A stretch of DNA of 64,000 nucleotides from Bryoerythrophyllum caledonicum (taxonomy: Eukaryota > Streptophyta > Bryopsida > Pottiales > Pottiaceae), in the NCBI GenBank assembly GCA_963971425.1, contig OZ020515.1:37462371-37526370 (forward strand). The letters are read 5' to 3'. The position numbers and the translations under genes were made by a program. Below the pieces are notes generated by a model. That model did no database searches, was not told where the DNA came from, and worked only from the letters and a program-made list of their open reading frames with translations. This document shows, piece by piece, positions 9,916-19,457 of the stretch; position 1 is the first letter of the stretch; each line of letters begins with the position of its first letter.

Positions 9916-11556
9916 ATGAATTTAAAAGCACCAGTGCCTACAACAGAGGAGATTGCGAAAAGATCAGTGTGGGGGAATTTTGTGTTTAAGGCACACATAG
10001 ACCGCATTGTCTCTGTGGAGAATCCGGAAACCAACCACCGGGTTTTATCACAGAAGAGGGTCATAGAAGTATTCAACCGCTTACGAGACCCAGAATCCGC
10101 GACTCGGGTGAGTAGATTGGTACTTCGACCGATCAGATACATCGTGCATACTACCACCGATGATGGTGTCATTGAGAAGGAAGAGCTGCCATTTCCGTTG
10201 GTAGGTACCGCACGAGAGTTTGAACGCATGTTCATTGCACACGGGAGTGCTTCTGCAGAGGGTGCTATGGGATCCCAGTATTCTTGGCTTCAAGATCATA
10301 TCATTTGGGAACCGGTGGATGGGCAACACATAGTAGCAGCTTCTAAGTTTGCACAGCAGCAGTGGAGAGATGGTACTATGCCTTTAAACGAGTATCTGGA
10401 CACATTTGAGCGGCGGGAGGCCTCTTTTGTGGTGTGTGATGATCGTCGCTTTTACATTGAGAAGTCTGCGCGGATCAACGTGGCGGAGTTCCAGAGACAT
10501 TCATATTCTACCATGGAGGAGGATTTGAGGAAGATCCGTCAAATTTGGGATCTATATGGGAGGCCTGATAGCACACTACGTGCGGACGATGCACGCAGGG
10601 CTGTTGCTTTGGTGAGTGCGGCAAGTGCAGTGCACAAGTTGCCCAAGGGGGATGGAGTTGTCACGGTGAAGAGGTTGGCCAAAAACATGGAGGATTTGAC
10701 CAATCATGCATGGAATCCGAGCAATGACTGCTTCGAAGCTATCATTCAAGTATGCAAGGACTACGAAGACGGCATTCTCTTTTACAGCAAGGAGGAAGAG
10801 GACAAGTGGAAGGACATGGCAAGGAAGAAAGAGTTGAATCCAAATGTGGACGTACGACCAACAAGAAAGGAGATGACGCAGAATTGGTTGAGGCCGTTAG
10901 GTAGGGTTCCGAATCCATATTATCTTCGATTGGCAAAGTCTGCTGCAGCGAAGCCGGTGGGGGAGGATGGAGTAAGACCACGTCAAGCATATTACTTTGA
11001 CGGTGTAAAAGACAAGAATCCACATCCTCGTACGATTGCCGGTGTGGTTGACCGATATCAGAGACGAGAAGCTGTAATGAATTCCATCCGTTGGTTGATG
11101 GTGGAGAACAAGGAAAGTACACGTGATTCCATGGAGGATTTTTTTCGTATCCGTGTAGGAAAGTATTTTCCAAGGAGTAACACACAACTTGATACGTTTG
11201 GGAAGCTTTTGAATGCTGCCACGAAAAAAGCTTGGACTGCTCCTGTGCGGGGGAAGGTGTCTAAACTGGAAGACATAGGCTACCTCATCCCCCCTTCCAT
11301 CAGGTTTCATTATGGTGGCATTGCAGCAGGGGGGCGTGGATACGTTGGAATGTCCGTGGATGTGGGAGGACTGGCTACTGCTAATTGGGAATGGCAGATG
11401 GAAGTCAAGAGGCCAAGCCAGAGCGACACAGAGAATCTTCTTCCGGTTCGGTGTAGAAGAGGGTTATTCCGCACCGACTACATAGAGTTGGGGAAACCAT
11501 GTTTGTGGGTGATTGATTGTCGACGTGGCGGTGGGAGGCATGGAGATGGTCATTAG
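9916..11556 (+). CDS. Unknown protein, middle segment of plus-strand cargo
   Basis: 546 codons in the same frame as the segment before it (one TAG between) and the one after it (two TAGs between). The sequence looks like a folded protein, rich in Trp, Arg and Asp. An EPVDGQHIVAA stretch near residue 134 weakly recalls the DGQHR-type motif of ParB-like nucleases, but the surrounding pattern is not enough to assign that fold. The C-terminus (WVIDCRRGGGRHGD) runs straight through the stop into equally protein-like sequence. The ATG at 9916 may be only an internal Met. No family is recognised; it is probably an accessory protein of the transposon. Confidence 0.6.
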   Translation: MNLKAPVPTTEEIAKRSVWGNFVFKAHIDRIVSVENPETNHRVLSQKRVIEVFNRLRDPESATRVSRLVLRPIRYIVHTTTDDGVIEKEELPFPLVGTAREFERMFIAHGSASAEGAMGSQYSWLQDHIIWEPVDGQHIVAASKFAQQQWRDGTMPLNEYLDTFERREASFVVCDDRRFYIEKSARINVAEFQRHSYSTMEEDLRKIRQIWDLYGRPDSTLRADDARRAVALVSAASAVHKLPKGDGVVTVKRLAKNMEDLTNHAWNPSNDCFEAIIQVCKDYEDGILFYSKEEEDKWKDMARKKELNPNVDVRPTRKEMTQNWLRPLGRVPNPYYLRLAKSAAAKPVGEDGVRPRQAYYFDGVKDKNPHPRTIAGVVDRYQRREAVMNSIRWLMVENKESTRDSMEDFFRIRVGKYFPRSNTQLDTFGKLLNAATKKAWTAPVRGKVSKLEDIGYLIPPSIRFHYGGIAAGGRGYVGMSVDVGGLATANWEWQMEVKRPSQSDTENLLPVRCRRGLFRTDYIELGKPCLWVIDCRRGGGRHGDGH

Positions 11557-11601
11557 GGAGACGCCTAGTTATCCGCAGTTTTTGCACAGCTGGCATTATG
11601 G

Positions 11602-12933
11602 ATGGCAAATATTGAACGATGGAACGTCATCTTCTTGTTACCAGCGGCCGTGTATGCCAACGAAGAGTTTTTCACGAAGGTGAAGCTTCCAGAGGGATGT
11701 ACTATGCGACGTGGATGTTGGGCATTTGATCCAAACTTGGTTAATCCCTATGCTCTCGATTTTACAGAGAATGGGCGTCTGGAGCAAGTAGTACAACCGA
11801 TTGGCGATGTTGTGATTTGTATGCAGCACCCTGTGGGTACATCTCCTGGCCCGAACTATGTTTCTGGAGACGTTCCACTTCCTCTTGTTTTCTTGGATCA
11901 CTGGAGTGAGGCACGCCAACCCTCTGAAGTTGATTCACTTGAGAGATCTCCATCAGAGCTGGCAAGACTAGTGGGCTCATACTTGCCCCGTGGTTGGGGT
12001 TTAGTGGCGTGTAACATATCAACGGCCATTCCCACGATCCTTGAAGGAGATTTCCAGGGATCTGAGGTTTTCATCATTGACGATTGTACATACAGAGTTT
12101 CATTTCTGTACAATGAGTTGCTCGACAATTTCCAAGGACAACTGTTGGTCATGACTGGTGGAACAAGTATTGGTTGCAACATCGTAACTGAGACCGAAGA
12201 GGCGGTTGGTGGAGTGAGGAATGAAGACGACAATGAGGATGGAGGTGGTTTAAATGAGAGATTGCCACGTTCAGGTACCACTGAAGATTTTTCATCACGC
12301 AGTGGTTCAGACGCCGATGAAGATGGAGTGAACCAGTCTCCTTCAAGAGACAGGATTCCATCAACGCAACGGGCGGTGGGAGATACTTCAGGGCAGACAT
12401 TTGCAACACCTACAGAGAGGATGCAAGATACCGGTGTAGTAGATGTTAGATTGGCGGAAAGGGCAGGAGGGGGGCGTACATTTGATGGTTCTCGGCTGGA
12501 GATGGAGGAAGAAGGATTAGATTCATGTGAATTTTTTTCGGTGCAGAGGAGGATTCCACAACCTTTGATGCCTTCTCAATCACAGCCTGTTTCGGAGACA
12601 CAAGAGACATTTAGAGGTACTCAGAGTGATATCGGACCAGGTTTGCCTTCCGTTCCAAGATCTAGCGTATCCGAGGACATCATTGCATTTCAGGGGGCCT
12701 TCTCATCAGAGCGAGAGATGTCCTTCAATCCTGAAGATGGCTTTTTCAACAATGATGATCGCGTAAGGCATACACGGGAGGGTGTACCTGGCAATTATCG
12801 ATTTGTTGAGTGTGCATCCATTGGCATCGAAGATGTGGGAGATCGTCCAGTGCAGGATCATGAACTGTCCGCTATGGTAGGTAGCGCCATTGGACACGTG
12901 GAGGGAGTCGTTCCGCAAGAAGATGAGCTATAA
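11602..12933 (+). CDS. Unknown protein, last segment of plus-strand cargo
   Basis: 443 codons, again in frame with the two preceding segments. The open frame begins before this ATG, just after the second TAG near 11568. The first ~190 residues look folded, with hydrophobic strands including LLVMTGGTSIGC near residue 180. The remaining ~250 are acidic and Ser/Gly-rich, like a disordered tail. No family was recognised. With the two upstream segments it makes one ~1,320-codon frame cut by three TAG codons. It is followed by ~570 bp of AT-rich sequence up to the right terminal repeat, which probably holds the 3' UTR. Confidence 0.6.
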   Translation: MANIERWNVIFLLPAAVYANEEFFTKVKLPEGCTMRRGCWAFDPNLVNPYALDFTENGRLEQVVQPIGDVVICMQHPVGTSPGPNYVSGDVPLPLVFLDHWSEARQPSEVDSLERSPSELARLVGSYLPRGWGLVACNISTAIPTILEGDFQGSEVFIIDDCTYRVSFLYNELLDNFQGQLLVMTGGTSIGCNIVTETEEAVGGVRNEDDNEDGGGLNERLPRSGTTEDFSSRSGSDADEDGVNQSPSRDRIPSTQRAVGDTSGQTFATPTERMQDTGVVDVRLAERAGGGRTFDGSRLEMEEEGLDSCEFFSVQRRIPQPLMPSQSQPVSETQETFRGTQSDIGPGLPSVPRSSVSEDIIAFQGAFSSEREMSFNPEDGFFNNDDRVRHTREGVPGNYRFVECASIGIEDVGDRPVQDHELSAMVGSAIGHVEGVVPQEDEL

Positions 12934-13500
12934 GCCGTGGAGCTATATACTATAGTAGAGCATGCACGCAGTTTAGGTGGCAAGTGCGTTAGTATAATGT
13001 AGTTTGAGATGTGTCTATCGTTCGATGGGTGGTATATATTTATATATTGGGTGGTCTATATGATATGTTTGATTTTAGAATTCCTCGGCAATAGTGTGGA
13101 ATTGCTTGATTATGTATGTTTTTGCATTATAAAATACAGTGAGGTACTTTACATTGTCTTAGGAAATTGCATATATATTTTCATATCTCTTACACATTGT
13201 ATTTGTAGTGCACTACTCTAAAATCCTATAATAACTCATAACAAATTTATAATCTCTTTGGGCACATGATTATGATTTTGTAGCAGGATTTGTAAACTAG
13301 ATTAGAAATCATATATTTTCTAAAAAAAGGTAGCAAATGTAAAAAATATATTACTGATATGAACATGAAGATGCCAAGGTATGACACAACAAACACCAAA
13401 AAAATTTGACAAAAAACATACTAAAATTTTGCCAAATTTTGATTTAAAAAAAAGTTATGAGCAAATAACTTGCGGCTTTCTACCAGCAAGCAGTGCACTT

Positions 13501-13531
13501 GGCTAAGTGCATAATTGCTTAATTGCGTGTT
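13501..13531 (-). repeat. Right terminal inverted repeat of the 12.7-kb element
   Basis: Read on the minus strand from 13531 it starts AACACGCAATTAAGC and matches the left terminus at 30 of 31 positions. TATG at 13532-13535 follows directly and duplicates 808-811. Confidence 0.88.
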
Positions 13532-13535
13532 TATG

Positions 13536-13831
13536 GTAATGGATTTAGACCTTGTGTAGTGCAAAAATTTGGCACAAAGTAAAGTCAAAGTTTGTTGATC
13601 CACTTCATGCAGGAAGGAAAATGAACGGTTTTCTCTACTTCAAACACTGTAATCTTTTAATCTGTGGGGTCTAAGTTTTTCAAATTTTGTGAAGACAACA
13701 CTTAACAAATGTTTATTGAGATCCTACGATTAGAGGTATAAACAACAGTTTTTTTTCCCTCCTTACTTATTGCACTAGAACAAGCAGTTTTGAAGTGCTT
13801 TTGGTGTAAAAATTCCTTGGGCCTTTAGGAG
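13536..13831. repeat. Right part of the split TTAA MITE
   Basis: It resumes the MITE interrupted at 811 and ends CCTTTAGGAG followed by TTAA (13832-13835). Read on the minus strand it matches the start of the copy at 4797, including the ACACCAAAAGCACTTCAAAA module and the GTAGGATCTCAAT segment. Confidence 0.8.
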
Positions 13832-14009
13832 TTAAAGCGTGTCCGAAAGATAAAAAATAGCACAGTTTAAACTTCAGATATCATAATCAGTTTCTCTACG
13901 AGAATGAATTTAATGGATTTTTCACTATCCACTATATCAACCATGTAGAAGTTTCTAGTGTTTAAGTTTTGAAAAATGAGTGCTTAGTCATAATGATTCA
14001 CATTTTTGC

Positions 14010-14470
14010 ACTACTATATATATGTATATATATATATATACTAGGTTTCCTTGACTAATTCACAGCAAAAAAACATCTTGAAAATGTTCATATTATTATG
14101 TTCACATATAAAAAATATATATATATATATATATTTTTATTTTTTTTTTAACCACAAGATCTTTATATGGCGTAACAGATAAACATTATCAATAATTTTC
14201 ATAAATTTTGACGGCACAAATTGGAAGATTCAAGTGTTTGAAGTGAAGAAAATATTTTTTTCCCCTTACATTGAGAGGGTTAACAATCTTTCGCTATACG
14301 TGGTGTTAAATTTTCAAAATCTCATACTATCATGTTTTACATGGTTTACTTGCATGTATACTATTTTTAAGGGGTAGAAGACAAGTGTAGGATATCCAAA
14401 TAATTAGGCAAGAACCACTAGATAAAATGCTAATTTACGTTTTAATTGTTTGTGGATTGTATTTTTTATC
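14010..14470. repeat. AT microsatellites and decayed MITE fragment
   Basis: Two (AT)n tracts (about 14020-14040 and 14112-14134) precede a segment near 14190-14400 that still carries the TTTTGACGGCACAAATTGGA and GTGTTTGAAGTGAAGAAAAT modules of the TTAA MITE family. Neither terminus was located. Confidence 0.5.
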
Positions 14471-17400
14471 AAGTGAGTATTTGTCGTAGTCTAGTAGTTT
14501 GTAATCCTCAAAGTTAACCGAAATTAACCTGAAGTGAACCCATCTAACTAGATCATTTCCAGGGATTTCTATTGTGTGTCAAACTCTCTAAATCTAAGGA
14601 CAATTTACACTTAATACCTCAGGTAACAAATATCCACAAGTGTTTAGTTTAAATTCTGTTGTGCGTCAGAGTAGGTTTTCCGTAGGTTTTTACAATGCCC
14701 GGAAAGTCACTGCCCTCTGTTCTCACAGCCCAGAGACCACAATATCCACAATCTAACTCTACACCATGAAAGAGTTTAAAGGTTGCAGCTAGTTAACCGA
14801 CCTTCACAATCTACCAGAAACTAGTCCTAGTAAACCGGTCACGCAAAGTCGGGTTCCAACTACAACCACACTCAATGAATCAAACAAAGAAGATACAAGA
14901 ATCACAACAGCCTAATGCTAAGCAAATCACATAAACAAGTCAACCTTCCACGGGGATTGTCAGACCTCATCCACTATAAGGATAGAAACCCCGAAATACT
15001 CCAAACTCAGGCTTAGCCGGGATTTCTCCCGGTGTACCAAGAGAAGGGATATCTTCCCTCCTCCCCACTAATCCAAACACATCCTATTTAAGGGAGGCTA
15101 TCATAAATAGCTGTGGGCTTTCCGTATCCCATCTAGTAAGCAACTCTTCCCGGTTCCACCGGTCAAGGGTTTGGAGTAGATCCCTAATCTTACTCCACCA
15201 TCTAGCTTGGATATCCAACTCCCTCCGGAAGCCTCAACTCATACTCAATCACACAACATTCAACAAGCCACAACCTTGCACATTCTAGCAAAGACTCACT
15301 AGGAGGACTCAACCCTCTGCCTCTCTACTCACAGAAGCTTAACAAAGACTCTAGTCACAAGCAATGAAGGCAAGACACAAGCAAAGAAATGAAGAGAAGA
15401 GTACTTAAACCAATAGCCAAAGGCCCTTTATGTACACAAAGGTCACTAGCTATCCTCCAAAACTAGATTTCCAAAAGGTGGAAATGACATCTAGATCCTA
15501 AAATCAAGGGCTGCCTTTTCACTGGCGGATTACTGATAGACCGGTAAATCAAAGACTCCCGGTCCAAGACCGGTAAAACATTCCCTAACAAAAGTAGGTA
15601 GCCGGAGAAATCACTCAAGTACTGTAGCGACCAGGTGCACGATGGGGCTCCATTGAAATCACTACTCTGACCCTAGTGTTTAAATCTAGCAACTTTAACA
15701 ACATCCCATCAACCGATAGGATAAATCAACAATAACACATAACATATAACAAAGGCTCAACCGGAAGACTCATCCGGATGAGTGAGATTATCTCCCGGTT
15801 GATCCATAAGGAGATTGACTAGAAGATTGGAAGTACCCACGGGTACATGGTCAATGGAATCCACCGGAAGATTGGAAGTCTCTATAGGTAGGTCTACCGG
15901 TGGATTGGGAGTATCCACCAGTAGATTGGAAGTATCTAATGATACATGAGGAGTCTCCACTGGATCAACAAGCATAGCTACCGAAGACTCAACCAAAGAA
16001 TCCGGTTGTGAGAAAAAAATTTCAACCGGTCCTTTCCTGGGAGATTTTACCGGGAGGCTTCGTTGCTTCTTGTAGACTTTCACACCCCACCCCTTGGAAG
16101 ATGGAGAATCCACTCGACTTACTGGGCATTGAGTGGGTGGATCCACCCACCTTTTATGAAGAAAGAAAAGTATCATAGACAAACCTTTTCTTCTTCCGGG
16201 GTGGACTCCGGGCTTGCAATGGCATGGTGGCACTCGTTTGTCCGGCAAGTAACTTGGTCAGTGCCACCATGGTTTCTTGAGTCTTGACCTTTGTGTCAAG
16301 ATGCTTCTTCTGAGAAGTCCGGAGATCTTTCTTCACTTTAGTCAATTATTCCTGATCTTCCCGGGCTGCAGCCAAGATGTCTCTGGTATTTTTCACTCCA
16401 CATACCTTCCGGATAGCCCTCTAAAGACTCTTTGCCTCCAGAAGCTCCATCTCCATCTGTTGGACATCACAGGTCACCTTTGAAGAGAACTTGGCTATGT
16501 TCTCCACGAGAGTGAGATTCTTCGATGGCTGGGATGGTGGTGGTGGTGGTTTCTCCCGGTGAGACCATGAGGACCTACCCTCGTTGAAGAGTGCCTGAGA
16601 TGATGAGGCCTCCCAAGGGATTGCCAGTAACGCCAATCATAGCTCAGTGTATTGGAGAAAGGCCCGGGGAGCATGATCTTAAGGAGCCATCCATTGTCTC
16701 CACATTCTCTTCTCTTCCAGCTCCAGACAATCGTGATACTTATACAAGTACATGAGATATGGGGTCAAGAAAGTCTTGGAACATCCACCTTGTTGAATTG
16801 TCTGGAGTTGAGGCAAAATTGCCTATTCCAACAAAGCCCCCAATCCGGAAAGGAATCCTTGAAAAATGCCTATGTGTAGGTGGTGGCTAGCCGTGCTGTG
16901 ACTCTTTCATGTTGATTGAGGTGGAAGATTGGATTTTAAAATTCAATCGCCCTCCTTAACTAGTGGTTCATGAATTGATCACTCCGGTAGCACTCCGACA
17001 CGTCTTAGGAATTTGACACGTGCTTATCCAGCAACTCCTGGTTGACTCCAGGTGTCCACCCCCCTTCTTGACAAAAAGAATATACCTCACGCAATACTTC
17101 TGTGGTCCATGACCGGGGATTAGCCCAGTAGACTCCTCGGGGCATCCCGGGAGGTAGCAACTCTGCAGCCGCACGTCCCTTCTGGAAGACCCAAGGCTTC
17201 TCGTATTATCCTCTGCAACCCATCCGGATGAGGTCATCCTCTAGCTCTCCACCTTTCATAGTCCCCTCCCACTTATTCGGGTCAACCTTTGAAAGCGTCA
17301 GTGATACCGGTAGAGCCTTGTTGTCCGGGATGGTTAAGCTTCGTGAAGTGCATGTACCTCCATCAATCTCCCTATCAACTTATCACAACCTCCAGTCCAG

Positions 17401-18450
17401 CCCAGAAAACATAAGTATACTGGACAACCGGTGTACTTTCTCCGGAGCACTTACTAGACTAAAGTGGATGTGGGTATCTCACGTATCTAGTAACACGATT
17501 AACGAAACAATATCACAATTGACCACTTCAAAGAGATGACTTAGGAAAATAAGAATTTTGGAATTGGATTTCCTGGTTGACGGAGGGATCGGAAAAAAGG
17601 TGGAAAATTTAGGCAAGACCTAGAGAAGAGGGGAGAATAGAGAAAACATAAAAGAAGACTTGCTACGAGGCCGGGACAATTAAAAACAAATGATGGAACA
17701 AAAAGGTAGACACACAAGTACAAGAAATCAAGATCTAGGACATACAAGGTCTAGGTAGAGTCTACCGGGAGACTCTTCTCTAGACCGGAAAAAAGGTAAC
17801 CGGAGTTCACCCCGGGAGAAGAAAATAGAGGAGAGGTTTAACAAACAAGAAAGTTGTACAAACAAGAAAACCCCATCGATTGGCAAGAATCACATTTTTC
17901 ACAACTTCTTGCCACCTCCTTGTTGCACCCGCAACCTCCTTGAAATTGTGGTTTAGTCTCTGAATCTTCTCGCCGCGGCCATGAATCTCCTTGCACCACC
18001 TCCACGCCCAAGAATCTCCACCTCCGTTGTGTCAAAAGTCTCTTCTACCACAATCTTCTTCTAAACCCTAGGTGCCACCACCCTCTTTCAAAACCCTAGC
18101 TTCCGCGCCCTTCCTTCATGCTTCCTTCAACACCTCCTTCAACCTCCTTTTTTTCTTCTTCTTCTACATCTCTTCCTTGAAACCCAACTCCTTGAGAAAA
18201 ACTCCCCTACGTGAGGAAGAGAGAGAGAGAGAGAGAAGATAGGAGCGAGAGAAAGCTTGGGAGGAGGGCGCTAGGCGCTGGCTCAAGGAGAACGCCGGCT
18301 CCGAGGGCGATGGTCTGGAGGTGCCGGCTGGAAGGGTTGGCTGGTACCCGGGTGCCAATACTCGGCTTGGGTATCTTCTTTTTATTATTTATTACTTATT
18401 TATTTATGTTCTTTTCTTTTACTCCTTTTTATATTTTTTTCTTCATAATA
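14470..18450 (-). other. Degraded, CCGG-rich probable transposon region
   Basis: Composition changes sharply here: ACCGGT/CCGG motifs recur every few dozen bases. On the minus strand several open fragments follow one another (15757-16248, 16421-16636, 16968-17237). The first encodes a repetitive Pro/Asp/Thr-Ser-Asn peptide with recurring TSNLLVD-like units. None matches a family I recognise. A leader-like tract with CTAGGGTTTTG on the minus strand (17860-18110) and a GA-repeat (about 18219-18240) suggest a transcription start at the right. No paired long terminal repeats or conserved polymerase motifs were found. A decayed retroelement or lineage-specific gene remnant is the likely content. 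Confidence 0.35.
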
Positions 18451-19457
18451 TAAAATTAAATTCCTATTTTCTCACATAGGAACTTAAGATTTCTACAACA
18501 ACAAAGTAAAAAAGAAAAACCTCAACAACTAATACTAAAAGAAACACTACTAAGTAGACTATCTAATTGATGAAGACTTTGACTAGCTAGTTTAGTTTTA
18601 AGTGGTGATTTGGACTTTGGTCTTGGAGATCCTTCCCAGGCATTCTTTCTAGGTTTTTCTGGGCATAACCTTGGTAGTTTTAAGGCCTGGTTTTATCACC
18701 TCTCTAACGCTAATTAACTAGTTAAGCATTCACCAACTTTCACTTATTATTATATTGCCTACTTTTACGTAATACTAACTACTTTACCGGTTATCTAGGA
18801 CTAAAAATCACAATTTAACTAATTTTTTTTTATAAGGGCAATCAAGTCGGAGTTTCAGACTCCCACAGTATTCAAACAATCAAAAGAATTTTGATACCAC
18901 ATCTTATAGGAGTAATAATAGAAAATACAAGAATATTAAAATCTCACATATTTGTGGAAATACTGTCTTGAGAAATGTGCAATAATTATCTACTTGCACA
19001 AAAACAAAATCTCTACAATGAAGACAAGATTTTGAATTTGATGGTGTCAAACAAAATTATATTATATATTTGTATCAAAAAACTCAATGTTTACAAAATG
19101 CTTAAAAGATTGATTTACATGTGGAATATCCAAAACGGCACAAAGACTAATGGTTCTAGTTGCTGAATGACAAAAATACAAATTTTGGTTGGTATGATTT
19201 GTTGAATACCATTAAAATAGACCAAAGGCTCCTTGGTGGAGACCAACATCTAGTATAGAAACTCGCTTTGAATTTCCCATATACATATATATATATATAT
19301 ATATGTGTGTGTTTTTTGCACTACTAACAATAATTATAAATAAGTGTTTTGCCCATTTGAATTTTCTATTTTCACAAGTATGAATCTATTAAAAAGCGAA
19401 ATGTGTTTTGGTAATTTTTGAACTTCTCTTCATTCATTAATTTTTATTAAGATTGTA

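Larger units (their letters stand above)
812..13531. mobile_element. 12.7-kb two-module DNA transposon with DUF7869 gene
   Basis: The ends are 31-bp inverted repeats starting AACACGCAATTAAGC, 30/31 identical, flanked by TATG on both sides (808-811 and 13532-13535). The element interrupts a TTAA MITE, and removing it with one TATG restores the expected MITE sequence and length. Inside are a minus-strand DUF7869 reading frame (1383-4574), a nested MITE, a central leader/promoter-like zone with an assembly gap, a MITE-derived tandem repeat, and a plus-strand coding block (8968-12933). A 4-bp duplication with these ends matches no superfamily that can be assigned from the sequence alone. The DUF7869 protein is the best recombinase candidate. 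In-frame stops in both modules suggest this copy may be recently inactivated. Confidence 0.85.

Noticed and set aside
14470-18450. LTR retrotransposon call
   Set aside because: I could not find paired terminal repeats, a primer-binding site or conserved polymerase motifs by eye.
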